Assembly: GCF_000731955.1 (NCBI RefSeq)
Contig: NZ_JNCK01000001.1
Span: forward strand, 186,001-250,000
Direction of reading: 5' to 3'
Length of the DNA: 64,000 bases
Source of the DNA: Halomonas zincidurans B6
GTDB taxonomy: Bacteria > Pseudomonadota > Gammaproteobacteria > Pseudomonadales > Halomonadaceae
The position numbers and the translations under genes are program-made. Of this stretch, positions 29,113-37,167 are shown one piece after another; within the stretch, counting starts at the first letter, position 1; every line of letters starts with the position of its first letter. Under the pieces are notes generated by a model. It was not told the origin of the DNA. It made no database searches and saw only the letters and a list, made by a program, of their open reading frames with translations.

Positions 29113-29909
29113 TACGCGCCCGCCTGCGTACGACGCTTGCGCCCGGCGATGCGCCGCCCCAGGCGCAGGCGCAGCCCCGGCGGCAGGCTGCCCAGCAGCT
29201 TGATCAGATATGTGAAACGGCGCGGGAAATGCACGTCCAGGTCGCGCCGCTCGAGACCTTCGAGAATCGCATCGACGGCGCTATCGGCGTCGAGGCGCAG
29301 GGGCATGGCGAAATCGTTGCGCGCGGTGAGCGGGGTCTCGACGAAGCCGGGGTGAATCACGCTGACGTCGATCGCCTCGTCGGCCAGGTCGATGCGCAGC
29401 GACTCGAGGAAATGGCTGAGCGCGGCCTTGGACGCGCCATAGGCTTCGGCCCGTGGCAGCGGCAGGTAGGCCGCGGCGCTGGATACCGCGGCCAGTAGTG
29501 GCCGGCCGGCGTGCTCGTCGCGGGCGCGGCGCAGCAACGGCAGGCCGGCGTCGATGACCTTCAGCGCGCCGTGCAGGTTGACCTCCAGCACGCGCTCGAT
29601 CAGCGCCAGGTCGAAGTGGCGAGCGTCGAGATATTCGCAGGTACCCGCGTCGTGGAGCAGCAGGTCGAGGCCGGCGAAGGCCGTGTCGATGCGGCGGGCG
29701 GCCTCGGCGACCGAGCCGTGGTCGGTGATGTCGCAGGGCACGACCAGTGCGTCGGGGTAGCCGCTGGCCAGTCGCTCGAGCGGCTCGCGACGCCGCGCGC
29801 TGAGCGCCACGCGGTGGCCCTGCGCGAGCAGTCGCCGGGCCAGCGCCAGGCCGATGCCCGAGCTGGCGCCGGTCAGCCAGATGCGCCGCTGTCCGCTCAA
29901 TACTGTCAT
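29112..29909 (-). CDS. Short-chain dehydrogenase/reductase
   Basis: A 265-residue classical SDR. The cofactor loop is WLTGASSGIGLALARRL (TGxxxGxG) with SARRRE suggesting NADP preference. The NAG motif is replaced by HDAGT. The catalytic residues are in AAVSSAAAY (Ser) and YGASK (Tyr/Lys). The ATG at 29909 has an ideal GAGGAGG site 6 bp upstream; an in-frame ATG at 29924 overlaps that site and is less likely. It is the fourth gene of the photolyase/lipid operon; the substrate is unknown. Confidence 0.92.
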   Translation of the reverse strand: MTVLSGQRRIWLTGASSGIGLALARRLLAQGHRVALSARRREPLERLASGYPDALVVPCDITDHGSVAEAARRIDTAFAGLDLLLHDAGTCEYLDARHFDLALIERVLEVNLHGALKVIDAGLPLLRRARDEHAGRPLLAAVSSAAAYLPLPRAEAYGASKAALSHFLESLRIDLADEAIDVSVIHPGFVETPLTARNDFAMPLRLDADSAVDAILEGLERRDLDVHFPRRFTYLIKLLGSLPPGLRLRLGRRIAGRKRRTQAGA

Positions 29910-29954
29910 CTCGATCCTCCTCATCAGCGGGGCGCTCGACGAGCGAGCTGCGGT

Positions 29955-30383
29955 TCAGGCCAGGCGCCGCTTGAGCCAGCGAATAGCCGTACCGAACAAT
30001 GGCAGGTGCTCATAGAGCAGGGCGCCGGCATCGAAGTAGTCGTGGTGTTCGCAGACCCGATCGCCCCGGAAGCGCAATCGCGAACAGCCCTCTACCGCTA
30101 CCTTACGGCCGCTGGCCAGCTTTGGATGCACCAGGGTCAAGGTCCAGCAGACGAACGCCTGATCGGCGTGTCGCTGACGCTGGGTAAACTCGAAATGGAT
30201 GTATTCGAGCCTGGCGTAGAGCGCGTCGAAGTAGCCGGTCAGTGCCGCGAGGCCGTCGATCCGCTGGAATGGATCGATGAAGCGGATATCCTCAGTGTAA
30301 ATCTCGGGCAGATTTTTTGTACAGCTTTTGTCCAATTTTTTGTAGAAGGTGCAAAAGGCCTCCAATGGCGGGTCGATGACCAT
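29955..30383 (-). CDS. NTF2-like (SnoaL-type) protein
   Basis: A 142-residue single-domain protein of the nuclear transport factor 2-like fold (IYTEDIRFIDPFQRIDGLAALTGYFDALYARLEYIHFEF, then EGCSRLRFRGDRVCEHHDYFDAGALLYEHLPLFG). Such cone-shaped domains bind small hydrophobic ligands or act as isomerases/hydratases. This subfamily is found with photolyase, SDR and FAD-oxidoreductase genes; no function is assigned. It is 49 bp downstream of the photolyase gene and 45 bp upstream of the SDR. Confidence 0.85.
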   Translation of the reverse strand: MVIDPPLEAFCTFYKKLDKSCTKNLPEIYTEDIRFIDPFQRIDGLAALTGYFDALYARLEYIHFEFTQRQRHADQAFVCWTLTLVHPKLASGRKVAVEGCSRLRFRGDRVCEHHDYFDAGALLYEHLPLFGTAIRWLKRRLA

Positions 30384-30432
30384 CGCTTTCTCCTTGTCGT
30401 ATTAAGACGGTGCGCCGCCTTGCGCCGGCGGG

Positions 30433-31848
30433 TCAGACGTTGGCAAGCGCCTTGAAGGCGTCGAGCGCCCGCAGGCGAGCGGCCTTGTGATCGACGATCG
30501 GCGCCGGGTAGCCGTTGGTGCCGAGGCCATCGCGCGGCGGGGCGTGGCGTGCCCTGGCCGGCAAGTCGGCGAGCTCGGGCAGGTAGTGCGCGATGAATCG
30601 GCCGTCGGGATCGAAGCGGCTGGCCTGAGTGGTGGGGTTGAAGATGCGGAAATAGGGCGCCGCATCGGTGCCCGTGGAGGCCGCCCACTGCCAGCCGCCA
30701 TTGTTGGCGGCGAACTCGCCGTCGACCAGGTGACCCAGGAAGAACGCCTCGCCACGCCGCCAGTCGATCAACAGGTGCTTGGTCAGGAACATCGCCGTCA
30801 CCATGCGCAGGCGATTGTGCATCCAGCCGGTCTGCACCAGCTGGCGCATCGCTGCGTCGACCAGCGGATAGCCGGTACGCCCCTCGCACCAGGCGGCGAA
30901 ATTCGCGTCGTCGTGACGCCAGGCGAGCTTGTCGGTATGCGTCTGGAAGGGCCGGTAACGGCACACCTCGGGAAAGCCGACGACGATGTGCTGGTAGAAC
31001 TCGCGCCACACCAGCTCATTGATCCAGCTGGTCAGTCCCTTGTCGCCATCGCCGAGATGACCGTCGTTCTCGCTCATCGCAGCCTGCAGGCACTGGCGCG
31101 GCGAGAGCATGCCCAGCGCCAGGTAGGGCGACAGCTCGCTGGTACCGGCCAGCGCCGGACGGTCGCGTTGTTCGGCGTAGTGGCGCGCACGAAAGCGCAG
31201 AAAACGCGCCAGCCGGTCGGCGGCGGCTTCCTGGCCGGCGGGCCACAGCGCGGCATCGACCGGGCGCTCCGGGTATTCGGGCGCCTCGGGCAGGGGATCG
31301 CCGGCGATCGGCTGGCGAGTCTGGGGAGCGGGCGTATCGCGCAGCGCCAGGCGCGCGGCGTCGATGCGGCGGTGCCAGGCCTTGGCGAACGGCGTGAAGA
31401 CCCGGTAGTAATCACCCTGGCCGCTAAGCAGTTCGCCCGGTTCGAAGGCCAGCCCGTCGGTGTAGCCGTGCACGCTGAGCCCGATCGCCTGGCAGGCGTC
31501 GCCCACCGCGGCGTCGCGGCGACGCTCGTCGAGCGGGTATTCGCGATTGAAGTGCAGCGCCTCGGCATGGTGTTCGCGGGCCAGCGCGACGAGCGCCTGC
31601 GGCGCGGCCTCGAAGCGCCCGATGTCGCGCTGGACGAGCGGAATGTTGAGCCCGGCCAGGGCGTCGCGCAGCGCCTTTACACCGCGGCGCAGGAAATCGA
31701 TCTTGTTGGCGCCGTGGCCATGCCCGCGCCACTGCTCGGGGCAGTGCAGGAAGACCGCGATCACCGGGCCGCGCCGAGCTGCGGCGGCCAGCGCGGTGTT
31801 GTCGAGGGTGCGCAGGTCGCTGCGAAACCACATCAATTGGCGGGCCAT
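30433..31848 (-). CDS. phrB: Deoxyribodipyrimidine photolyase (class I CPD photolyase)
   Basis: A 471-residue blue-light DNA repair enzyme that splits cyclobutane pyrimidine dimers. The N-terminal antenna-binding alpha/beta domain starts MARQLMWFRSDLRTLDNTAL. The C-terminal FAD domain contains LSPYLALGMLSPRQCL, WINELVWREFYQHIV, GRTGYPLVDAAMRQL, GWMHNRLRMVTAMFLTKHLL and DGEFAANNGGWQWAASTG, with the conserved tryptophans for electron transfer. Homology to the E. coli enzyme suggests a folate antenna. It is second in the operon, 34 bp after the MerR-type regulator gene. Confidence 0.96.
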   Translation of the reverse strand: MARQLMWFRSDLRTLDNTALAAAARRGPVIAVFLHCPEQWRGHGHGANKIDFLRRGVKALRDALAGLNIPLVQRDIGRFEAAPQALVALAREHHAEALHFNREYPLDERRRDAAVGDACQAIGLSVHGYTDGLAFEPGELLSGQGDYYRVFTPFAKAWHRRIDAARLALRDTPAPQTRQPIAGDPLPEAPEYPERPVDAALWPAGQEAAADRLARFLRFRARHYAEQRDRPALAGTSELSPYLALGMLSPRQCLQAAMSENDGHLGDGDKGLTSWINELVWREFYQHIVVGFPEVCRYRPFQTHTDKLAWRHDDANFAAWCEGRTGYPLVDAAMRQLVQTGWMHNRLRMVTAMFLTKHLLIDWRRGEAFFLGHLVDGEFAANNGGWQWAASTGTDAAPYFRIFNPTTQASRFDPDGRFIAHYLPELADLPARARHAPPRDGLGTNGYPAPIVDHKAARLRALDAFKALANV

Positions 31849-31882
31849 TGACGCCTCCTGTCGCCGGCATGGGCCGGCTGGG

Positions 31883-32794
31883 TCAGTCGAGTATATTGCG
31901 CAGACGCTCGATCGCCGCGACCGGCATGTCGCCGAGGGGCTGGATGACGCTGGTTTCGAGCTCGGTCGCGCGTATGTGTGTGACCGGGCCGGCCAGGCAG
32001 AGCGGCGCCTTGAGCTGCCCGGCGAGCCGCGGCAGGTGGCGGCGCATCAGTTCGTTGCCTTCGGCGCGGTCGCTGGTCAACAGCAGCGCGGCGGCACCCA
32101 GGCGTTCCATGACCAGCGTCCACTCGCCGAGCGGCGCCGGCGTGTCGAACAGCTGGATGCGGTAGCCGGCGGCGCTGGCAGCCAGCGCCAGCAAGAGTAC
32201 GCCCAGCCGGTCGGCCTCGTCGGATAGCCGCGAGAGCAACAGCAAGGGTCCATGCACGTACTGATTGGCGTGATACAGGCGCGTTCCGACACGCGTGCGC
32301 AGAAAGCTTTCCAGCAGCTGGCGCTGCACGGCGGCGCCCAACTGGTCATGCCAGCGCTCCTCGAGTTGCTTGACGACCGGCTGCCAGATCTCCATCAGGC
32401 AGACCTCGGCGGGATAGAGCGCCAGGGCCTGGTTGAACAACCCTTCGAGGCCCTGCACATCGAGCGCCTCGACCACCGCTATCCATTGCTGGCGCTGGCC
32501 GACCCAGTCGCCCTCGTCGATCGCGATCTGCTCGGTCTTGTCGGGACGGTCGAGCAGATCGCGCACCTGGCTGACCGGTACGCCGCGGTCGAGCCAATGG
32601 AGAATGCGCTCGACGCGCTGGATGTCCTCGCGGGCGTAGAGCCGGTGCCCCTTGGGGGTGCGTTGCGGGCGGATCAAGCTATAGCGGCGCTCCCAGGCGC
32701 GCAGCGTCACCGCGTTGACGCCGGTCAAGCGCGAGACTTCGCGAATCGGATACAGCGCCGAGCCGGCGTGTCCCATGGGCTGGTCATTGATCAT
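31883..32794 (-). CDS. MerR-family regulator, LitR/CarH/PplR-like, without the cobalamin-ligand histidine
   Basis: A 303-residue regulator. The N-terminal MerR helix-turn-helix is YPIREVSRLTGVNAVTLRAWERRY, followed by a MerR wing (TPKGHRLYAREDIQRVERI). The C-terminal half matches the helical and Rossmann-like B12-binding module of LitR/CarH, but the E/D-x-H-x-x-G cobalamin motif reads EADRLG, with Asp in place of the His. It is therefore more like the B12-independent PplR-type regulators of Pseudomonas, which take their light signal from another protein. First gene of the operon; the ATG at 32794 is preferred, though GTG at 32800 is possible. Confidence 0.88.
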   Translation of the reverse strand: MINDQPMGHAGSALYPIREVSRLTGVNAVTLRAWERRYSLIRPQRTPKGHRLYAREDIQRVERILHWLDRGVPVSQVRDLLDRPDKTEQIAIDEGDWVGQRQQWIAVVEALDVQGLEGLFNQALALYPAEVCLMEIWQPVVKQLEERWHDQLGAAVQRQLLESFLRTRVGTRLYHANQYVHGPLLLLSRLSDEADRLGVLLLALAASAAGYRIQLFDTPAPLGEWTLVMERLGAAALLLTSDRAEGNELMRRHLPRLAGQLKAPLCLAGPVTHIRATELETSVIQPLGDMPVAAIERLRNILD

Positions 32795-32855
32795 GCGCAC
32801 GCGTGTCCCTAGCTGTCTGGCGATACCGCCTCTGGTCCCGGAAGCGGTCGTGTCC

Positions 32856-32861
32856 TGTACA
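32856..32861. promoter_or_regulatory. Isolated TGTACA half-site
   Basis: TGTACA, the half-site of the LitR/PplR operator, lies between the main operator and the MerR-type gene, 34 bp from the main operator. It may be an auxiliary site. Confidence 0.4.
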
Positions 32862-32892
32862 TAGCGGCGATGCCGACAGGAGTGGATTAAGA

Positions 32893-32919
32893 GTTATACA
32901 AAATAATGGCTTTGTACAA
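32893..32919 (-). promoter_or_regulatory. LitR/PplR-type operator overlapping the promoter of the photolyase/lipid operon
   Basis: TATACA (32895-32900), 12 bp, TGTACA (32913-32918) forms an inverted repeat. From memory it matches the T(G/A)TACA-N12-TGTA(C/T)A consensus reported for light-responsive PplR1 in Pseudomonas putida. Read on the minus strand it contains TTGTAC and TATAAC, a possible -35/-10 pair with a 15-bp spacer, so the regulator would bind on the promoter. The rest of the 369-bp divergent gap (32795-33163) shows no gene; a TACAAT at 33020-33025 could be a -10 for the epimerase gene. Confidence 0.72.
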
Positions 32920-33163
32920 CTGTTCCCGTTTATATGGCTGATGCGGCGTCGGCCTGCACTGGCCTGCACTAGGCGTGGCTGGGCAAGTGCGACGGCCACT
33001 GACTAGACTATCAGAGACGTACAATAGCCGTATAACTCGACACGCACCGAATCGCGGCAGAGGCTCGCTCAGCCAGGCATCCGCCCGCAGCGTTCGATAC
33101 GTGTCGCCGGTTCATCCGCGACGCCGCCGTCGCGTCGCGATACAGGCAACGACAGGAGGCGCC

Positions 33164-34075
33164 ATGCGTATTCTGATCACGGGAGGCAGCGGCTTCGTGG
33201 GGCGGCTACTCTGCCGGCGACTGGCGCGAGACGGCCACGAGCTGATGGTCCTGTCGCGAACGCCGGATTCGGCCAGGCAGGGGCTGCCCGAAGGCTGCGA
33301 CATTCGCGACACGGTGGCCGCCTTCGCCCAGCGCGAGCCCGAGGCGATCGTCAATCTGGCCGGCGAGCCGATCGCCGGCAAGCGCTGGAGCGAGGCCCAG
33401 AAGCGGCGATTGTTCGACTCGCGGCTGAGCGTCACCCAGCAACTGGTGGATCTGTGCCGACAGTCGAGCACGCCGCCGCGGGTGATGATCTCGGGTTCGG
33501 CGATGGGCTATTACGGCGACCAGGGCCAGCGTGCCGTGGACGAGACGACCTCGCCCAACGAGGAATTTGCGCACCGCTTGTGCGCCCAGTGGGAAGCCAA
33601 GGCTCACGAGGCCGAGCGCCATGGCGTGCGAGTCGTGCTGCTGCGCACCGGATTGGTGCTCGATGCCGGCGGCGGGGCGCTGGCCAAGCTGCTGCCGGCG
33701 TTCAGGATGGGCCTGGGTGGACGTTTCGGCGACGGCCGTCAGTTCATGCCGTGGATCCACCGCGAGGATCACGTACGCAGCATCGAGTTCCTGCTCGATC
33801 ACGATACCCTGAGCGGTGCCTTCAATGCCTCGGCGCCGCACCCGGTGCGCAACGCCGAATTCGCCGCCACCCTGGCCCGGCAATTACACCGCCCGGCACT
33901 GATGCCGGTGCCGGCACCGCTGCTGCAGCTGGGCCTGGGCGAGATGTCGCACCTGTTGCTGAGCGGCGCCGACATGCGCCCGCGGCGGTTGCTCGACGCC
34001 GGTTTCCGCTTCAATTACGAGACCCTCGACGCGGCGCTGGCCGATATTCTCCGGCGCGGGCGCGCGGCGGCTTAG
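33164..34075 (+). CDS. TIGR01777-family NAD-dependent epimerase (YfcH/SDR39U1-like)
   Basis: A 303-residue extended SDR. It has the N-terminal Rossmann motif ILITGGSGFVGRLLCRRL, the family-specific IVNLAGEPIAGKRWSEAQKRRLFDSRL, the segment VMISGSAMGYYGDQG (Tyr of the active site) and a C-terminal DUF1731-like region (PRRLLDAGFRFNYETLDAAL). The E. coli homologue is YfcH; the biochemical substrate is unknown although older records call it a cell-division inhibitor. It is divergent from the light-type operon and convergent with rapA; a strong AGGAGG site precedes the ATG. Confidence 0.9.
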   Translation: MRILITGGSGFVGRLLCRRLARDGHELMVLSRTPDSARQGLPEGCDIRDTVAAFAQREPEAIVNLAGEPIAGKRWSEAQKRRLFDSRLSVTQQLVDLCRQSSTPPRVMISGSAMGYYGDQGQRAVDETTSPNEEFAHRLCAQWEAKAHEAERHGVRVVLLRTGLVLDAGGGALAKLLPAFRMGLGGRFGDGRQFMPWIHREDHVRSIEFLLDHDTLSGAFNASAPHPVRNAEFAATLARQLHRPALMPVPAPLLQLGLGEMSHLLLSGADMRPRRLLDAGFRFNYETLDAALADILRRGRAAA

Positions 34076-34100
34076 TTGCTCGCCACGCCGCTGCCGGTCG

Positions 34101-37052
34101 TCAGCGGCGGGTCTCGCGGTCGACGGTGACGATCACCCGCACGCCGTCCAGGCGCAGCCGCGCGCCCTCGATCGCCGCATCGAGGGCCTGACGCTCGTTG
34201 CGCAGCGCATCGAGTTCGTCCTGGCGCACCGCGGGGTTGTGACGCGCCAGGGCCTGCAGCCGTGACAGCTCGTCGTCGAGCACGCCGCGCATGCGTTGCT
34301 GGGCGGCCTCGACGATCGTCGGCAGCTCGCGCTCGGCCTCGAGCTCGCCTTTTTCCAGCAGCTCGCGCAGCTGAGCGTGGCGCGACTTGATCAGGTCGCG
34401 GGCGACCGCCTTCTTGACTTTCTGCAGGTTCTTGGCCAGCCCGCTGAACGAGACCTTGGCGGACAAATTGGCGCCGGATTCGTCGAGCAGCACGCGCACC
34501 GCGGTGGGCGGCAGGAAGCGATCGACGTGCAGGCGTTTGGGGGCCGGGCAATCGGTGACGAAGACCAGCTCGGCCATCAGCCGCCCGGCGGGGATCGATG
34601 GATGATCGAGCAGCGCCAGCGCGGTGTTGCCCAGCGTGCCGGTGAGAATCCGGCCCATCAGTTCGCGGATCAATGGATGTTCCCACGACAGATGCTGGAC
34701 GTCGTCGCGGGCCAGTGCCCGCTCGCGGGAACGGGTCGCGGTAAAGCCCTCCTCACCCTTGGCGAGCCCCGGCAGGCCGTCGAGCATGTGCGGCCCGGCG
34801 CGCAGGTGGACGAGCTGGCTGCCGAGCTCCTGGCTGTCGACGCCGAAGATATCCAACGCCTGATCCAGGTAGCGCGGCAGCGCGCGGTCGGCGTCGAGTT
34901 CGCGGATCGACGCGGCGACCGTTGCGGCGCGCTCACCGCGGCAGGCGTTGAGCTCGAGCAGGCGGTTGCGCCCGGCATCGCGCTCGGCCAGGCGGGTCTC
35001 GAACAGCGCGCGGGTCTCGTCGATCACCGCCTCGAGGGCGTCGTCGTCGAGCAGCGCTTCGGCCAGCGCGTCGCCGAACGCCGCGTAGAGTTCGCTGCCC
35101 ACGCCGTGCGGCGCGTCGAAGGCATCCATGCCCTCGCGATACCAGCGCAACAGCCGCTCACCGGGGCTGCCGGCGAACACCGGCACGTGGATCTCGATGG
35201 CGTGGCGCTGGCCGATGCGATCGAGGCGACCGATGCGCTGCTCGAGCTGGTCGGGCAACTGGGGCAGGTCGAACATCACCAGGTGGCGGCAGAACTGGAA
35301 GTTGCGCCCCTCGGAGCCGATCTCCGAGCACACCATGACCTGGCTGCCGTCCTCCTCGTCGGCGAAGGACGCCGCGGCGCGGTCGCGCTCGACCAGCGTC
35401 AGCCCTTCGTGGAACACCGGCGCATGGATGCCGCCGAGCACGCGCAGCGCCTCGGCCAGCTCGACGGCGGTGGCGCGGTCGTGGGCAATCACCAGCGTCT
35501 TGTCGCGGCCGACCCCGGTGAGGTGTTCAAGCAGCCAGGTGACGCGCGGGTCGATCTGCCACCAGGGCTCGGCATTGAACGGATCGTCGCCCGGCGAAAC
35601 GTCGCTCAGCGCGCGGTAGGTGGTGTCGAGATAGAGCATGAGATCGGGGTGGTCGAGGCCGGTCTCGATCAGCAGCTCGTCGAGGTGGTCCTCGTCGCGC
35701 TCGAGCTTGCGCAGCACCCGGCGATAGGCCGAGGGCGCCTCGAGCCGGGCGACGTGCAGGTGGCGCGGGGGAAAGCCGCCGACGTGGCGCCGACTGTTGC
35801 GAAACATCACTCGGCCGGTGCCGTGGCGGTCGAGCAACTGCTCGCGCAGCTGAGCGCGGGCGGAGCGCTGCTGGGCGGCGTCGCTCTGCGGGTCGGCCAG
35901 GGTCGCGAGCAGCGCCTGGCTGTCGGCATCGTCGATCACCGCGGCGGCGCTGGATTGCGCCGCGGCGTCGCCGGGCAACCGCTCGAGCGCGTCGATCGCC
36001 TCGGCGACCTGTACGTAGCCGGCCTCTTCGGCGCGAAAGCGCGCCAGGTCATGATAGCGGTCGGGGTCGAGCAGACGCAGCCGGGCGAAGTGGCTGTGCA
36101 TGCCCATCTGCTCGGGAGTGGCGGTGAGCAGCAGCAGGCCGGGCACGGCGCGCGCCAGGCGCTCCACGCAGTCGTAGCCGGGGCCGCTGGCCGCCGGCGA
36201 CCAGTCGAGATGGTGGGCCTCGTCGACGATCAGCAGGTCCCAGGCGCAGGCCTCGGCCTGGCGTTGGCGGTGCGGGTTGGCGAACAGCCATTGCTGGCTG
36301 GCCAGGATCAGCTGGCCGGCGTCGAACGGATTGGCCTCGCCGTGGGCCTGGCTCTGCTGCTCGTCGAGCAGCGTGACATCCAGGGCGAAGCGCCGCAGCA
36401 GCTCGACCAGCCATTGGTGGGTCAGGCTGTCGGGGACCAGGATCAGCGCGCGCTCGGCGCGCCCGTTGAGCAGCAGGCGGTGCAGGATCAGCCCGGCTTC
36501 GATGGTCTTGCCCAGGCCGACCTCGTCGGCGAGCAGCACCCGCGGGGCGTGACGCCGCGAGACTTCGTCGGCGATGTACAGCTGGTGGGGGATCAGGTCG
36601 ATCTTGGGTCCGGCCAGGCCGAGCGCCGGATTCTGGCTGATGCGATGATGATGGTGCAGGGTGCGAAAGCGCAGGTCGAACCAGTCGTTGCGGTCGACCT
36701 GACCGGTCAGCAACCGGTCGCGGGCCTGGTTGAACGGCATGCGGTCGGAGAGCTCGGTCTCGGAGAGTTCGTGCCACTCGCCGGCAGCGTCCTGGCCGAT
36801 ATAGACCACCAGGCCGTCGCGCTCCTTGGAGTCGTCGACGCTCAGCTGGCTGCCGTCGGCGGACTCGATACGGTCGCCGCTGCCGAACATCACCCGGGTC
36901 AGCGGCGCCTGGCGCACGCTGTAGGTGCGCGTCTCCTGGCTGGCCGCGAAAAGCACGGTGACGCTGCGCGCATCGACGTTGAGGATGGTGCCCAGGCCCA
37001 GGTCGGCCTCGCCGTCGCTGATCCAGCGCTGACCGGGAATGAATTCGCTCAT
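34101..37052 (-). CDS. rapA: RNA polymerase-associated ATPase RapA
   Basis: A 983-residue Swi2/Snf2-type ATPase that binds core RNA polymerase and aids its recycling. The N-terminal Tudor-like domain begins SEFIPGQRWISDGEADLGLG. The helicase motifs are ADEVGLGKTIEAGL (motif I), VDEAHH (II), LLTATPEQ (III), then CSEIGSEGRNFQF and RIGRLDRIGQ (V/VI). The RapA-specific C-terminal domain ends near VIVTVDRETRR. The ATG at 37052 begins the conserved N-terminus. The gene is monocistronic and convergent with the epimerase gene. Confidence 0.97.
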   Translation of the reverse strand: MSEFIPGQRWISDGEADLGLGTILNVDARSVTVLFAASQETRTYSVRQAPLTRVMFGSGDRIESADGSQLSVDDSKERDGLVVYIGQDAAGEWHELSETELSDRMPFNQARDRLLTGQVDRNDWFDLRFRTLHHHHRISQNPALGLAGPKIDLIPHQLYIADEVSRRHAPRVLLADEVGLGKTIEAGLILHRLLLNGRAERALILVPDSLTHQWLVELLRRFALDVTLLDEQQSQAHGEANPFDAGQLILASQQWLFANPHRQRQAEACAWDLLIVDEAHHLDWSPAASGPGYDCVERLARAVPGLLLLTATPEQMGMHSHFARLRLLDPDRYHDLARFRAEEAGYVQVAEAIDALERLPGDAAAQSSAAAVIDDADSQALLATLADPQSDAAQQRSARAQLREQLLDRHGTGRVMFRNSRRHVGGFPPRHLHVARLEAPSAYRRVLRKLERDEDHLDELLIETGLDHPDLMLYLDTTYRALSDVSPGDDPFNAEPWWQIDPRVTWLLEHLTGVGRDKTLVIAHDRATAVELAEALRVLGGIHAPVFHEGLTLVERDRAAASFADEEDGSQVMVCSEIGSEGRNFQFCRHLVMFDLPQLPDQLEQRIGRLDRIGQRHAIEIHVPVFAGSPGERLLRWYREGMDAFDAPHGVGSELYAAFGDALAEALLDDDALEAVIDETRALFETRLAERDAGRNRLLELNACRGERAATVAASIRELDADRALPRYLDQALDIFGVDSQELGSQLVHLRAGPHMLDGLPGLAKGEEGFTATRSRERALARDDVQHLSWEHPLIRELMGRILTGTLGNTALALLDHPSIPAGRLMAELVFVTDCPAPKRLHVDRFLPPTAVRVLLDESGANLSAKVSFSGLAKNLQKVKKAVARDLIKSRHAQLRELLEKGELEAERELPTIVEAAQQRMRGVLDDELSRLQALARHNPAVRQDELDALRNERQALDAAIEGARLRLDGVRVIVTVDRETRR

Positions 37053-37167
37053 GGTGCCTCGGATGCTCAGGAATACGGTGCGTTGCGTCCCGGCCGCCGG
37101 CGATGGCGGGCGGCCGGTCGGCGACGGGGCGCGTATGGTACAGCAATCTCCAGCGGCAATTAAGCGC

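Noticed and set aside
25743..32794. Carotenoid or phytoene-desaturase gene cluster under LitR control
   Set aside because: The FAD oxidoreductase has a desaturase-like fold, but no phytoene synthase or other crt gene is present; its partners are CFA-type and DUF1365 genes.
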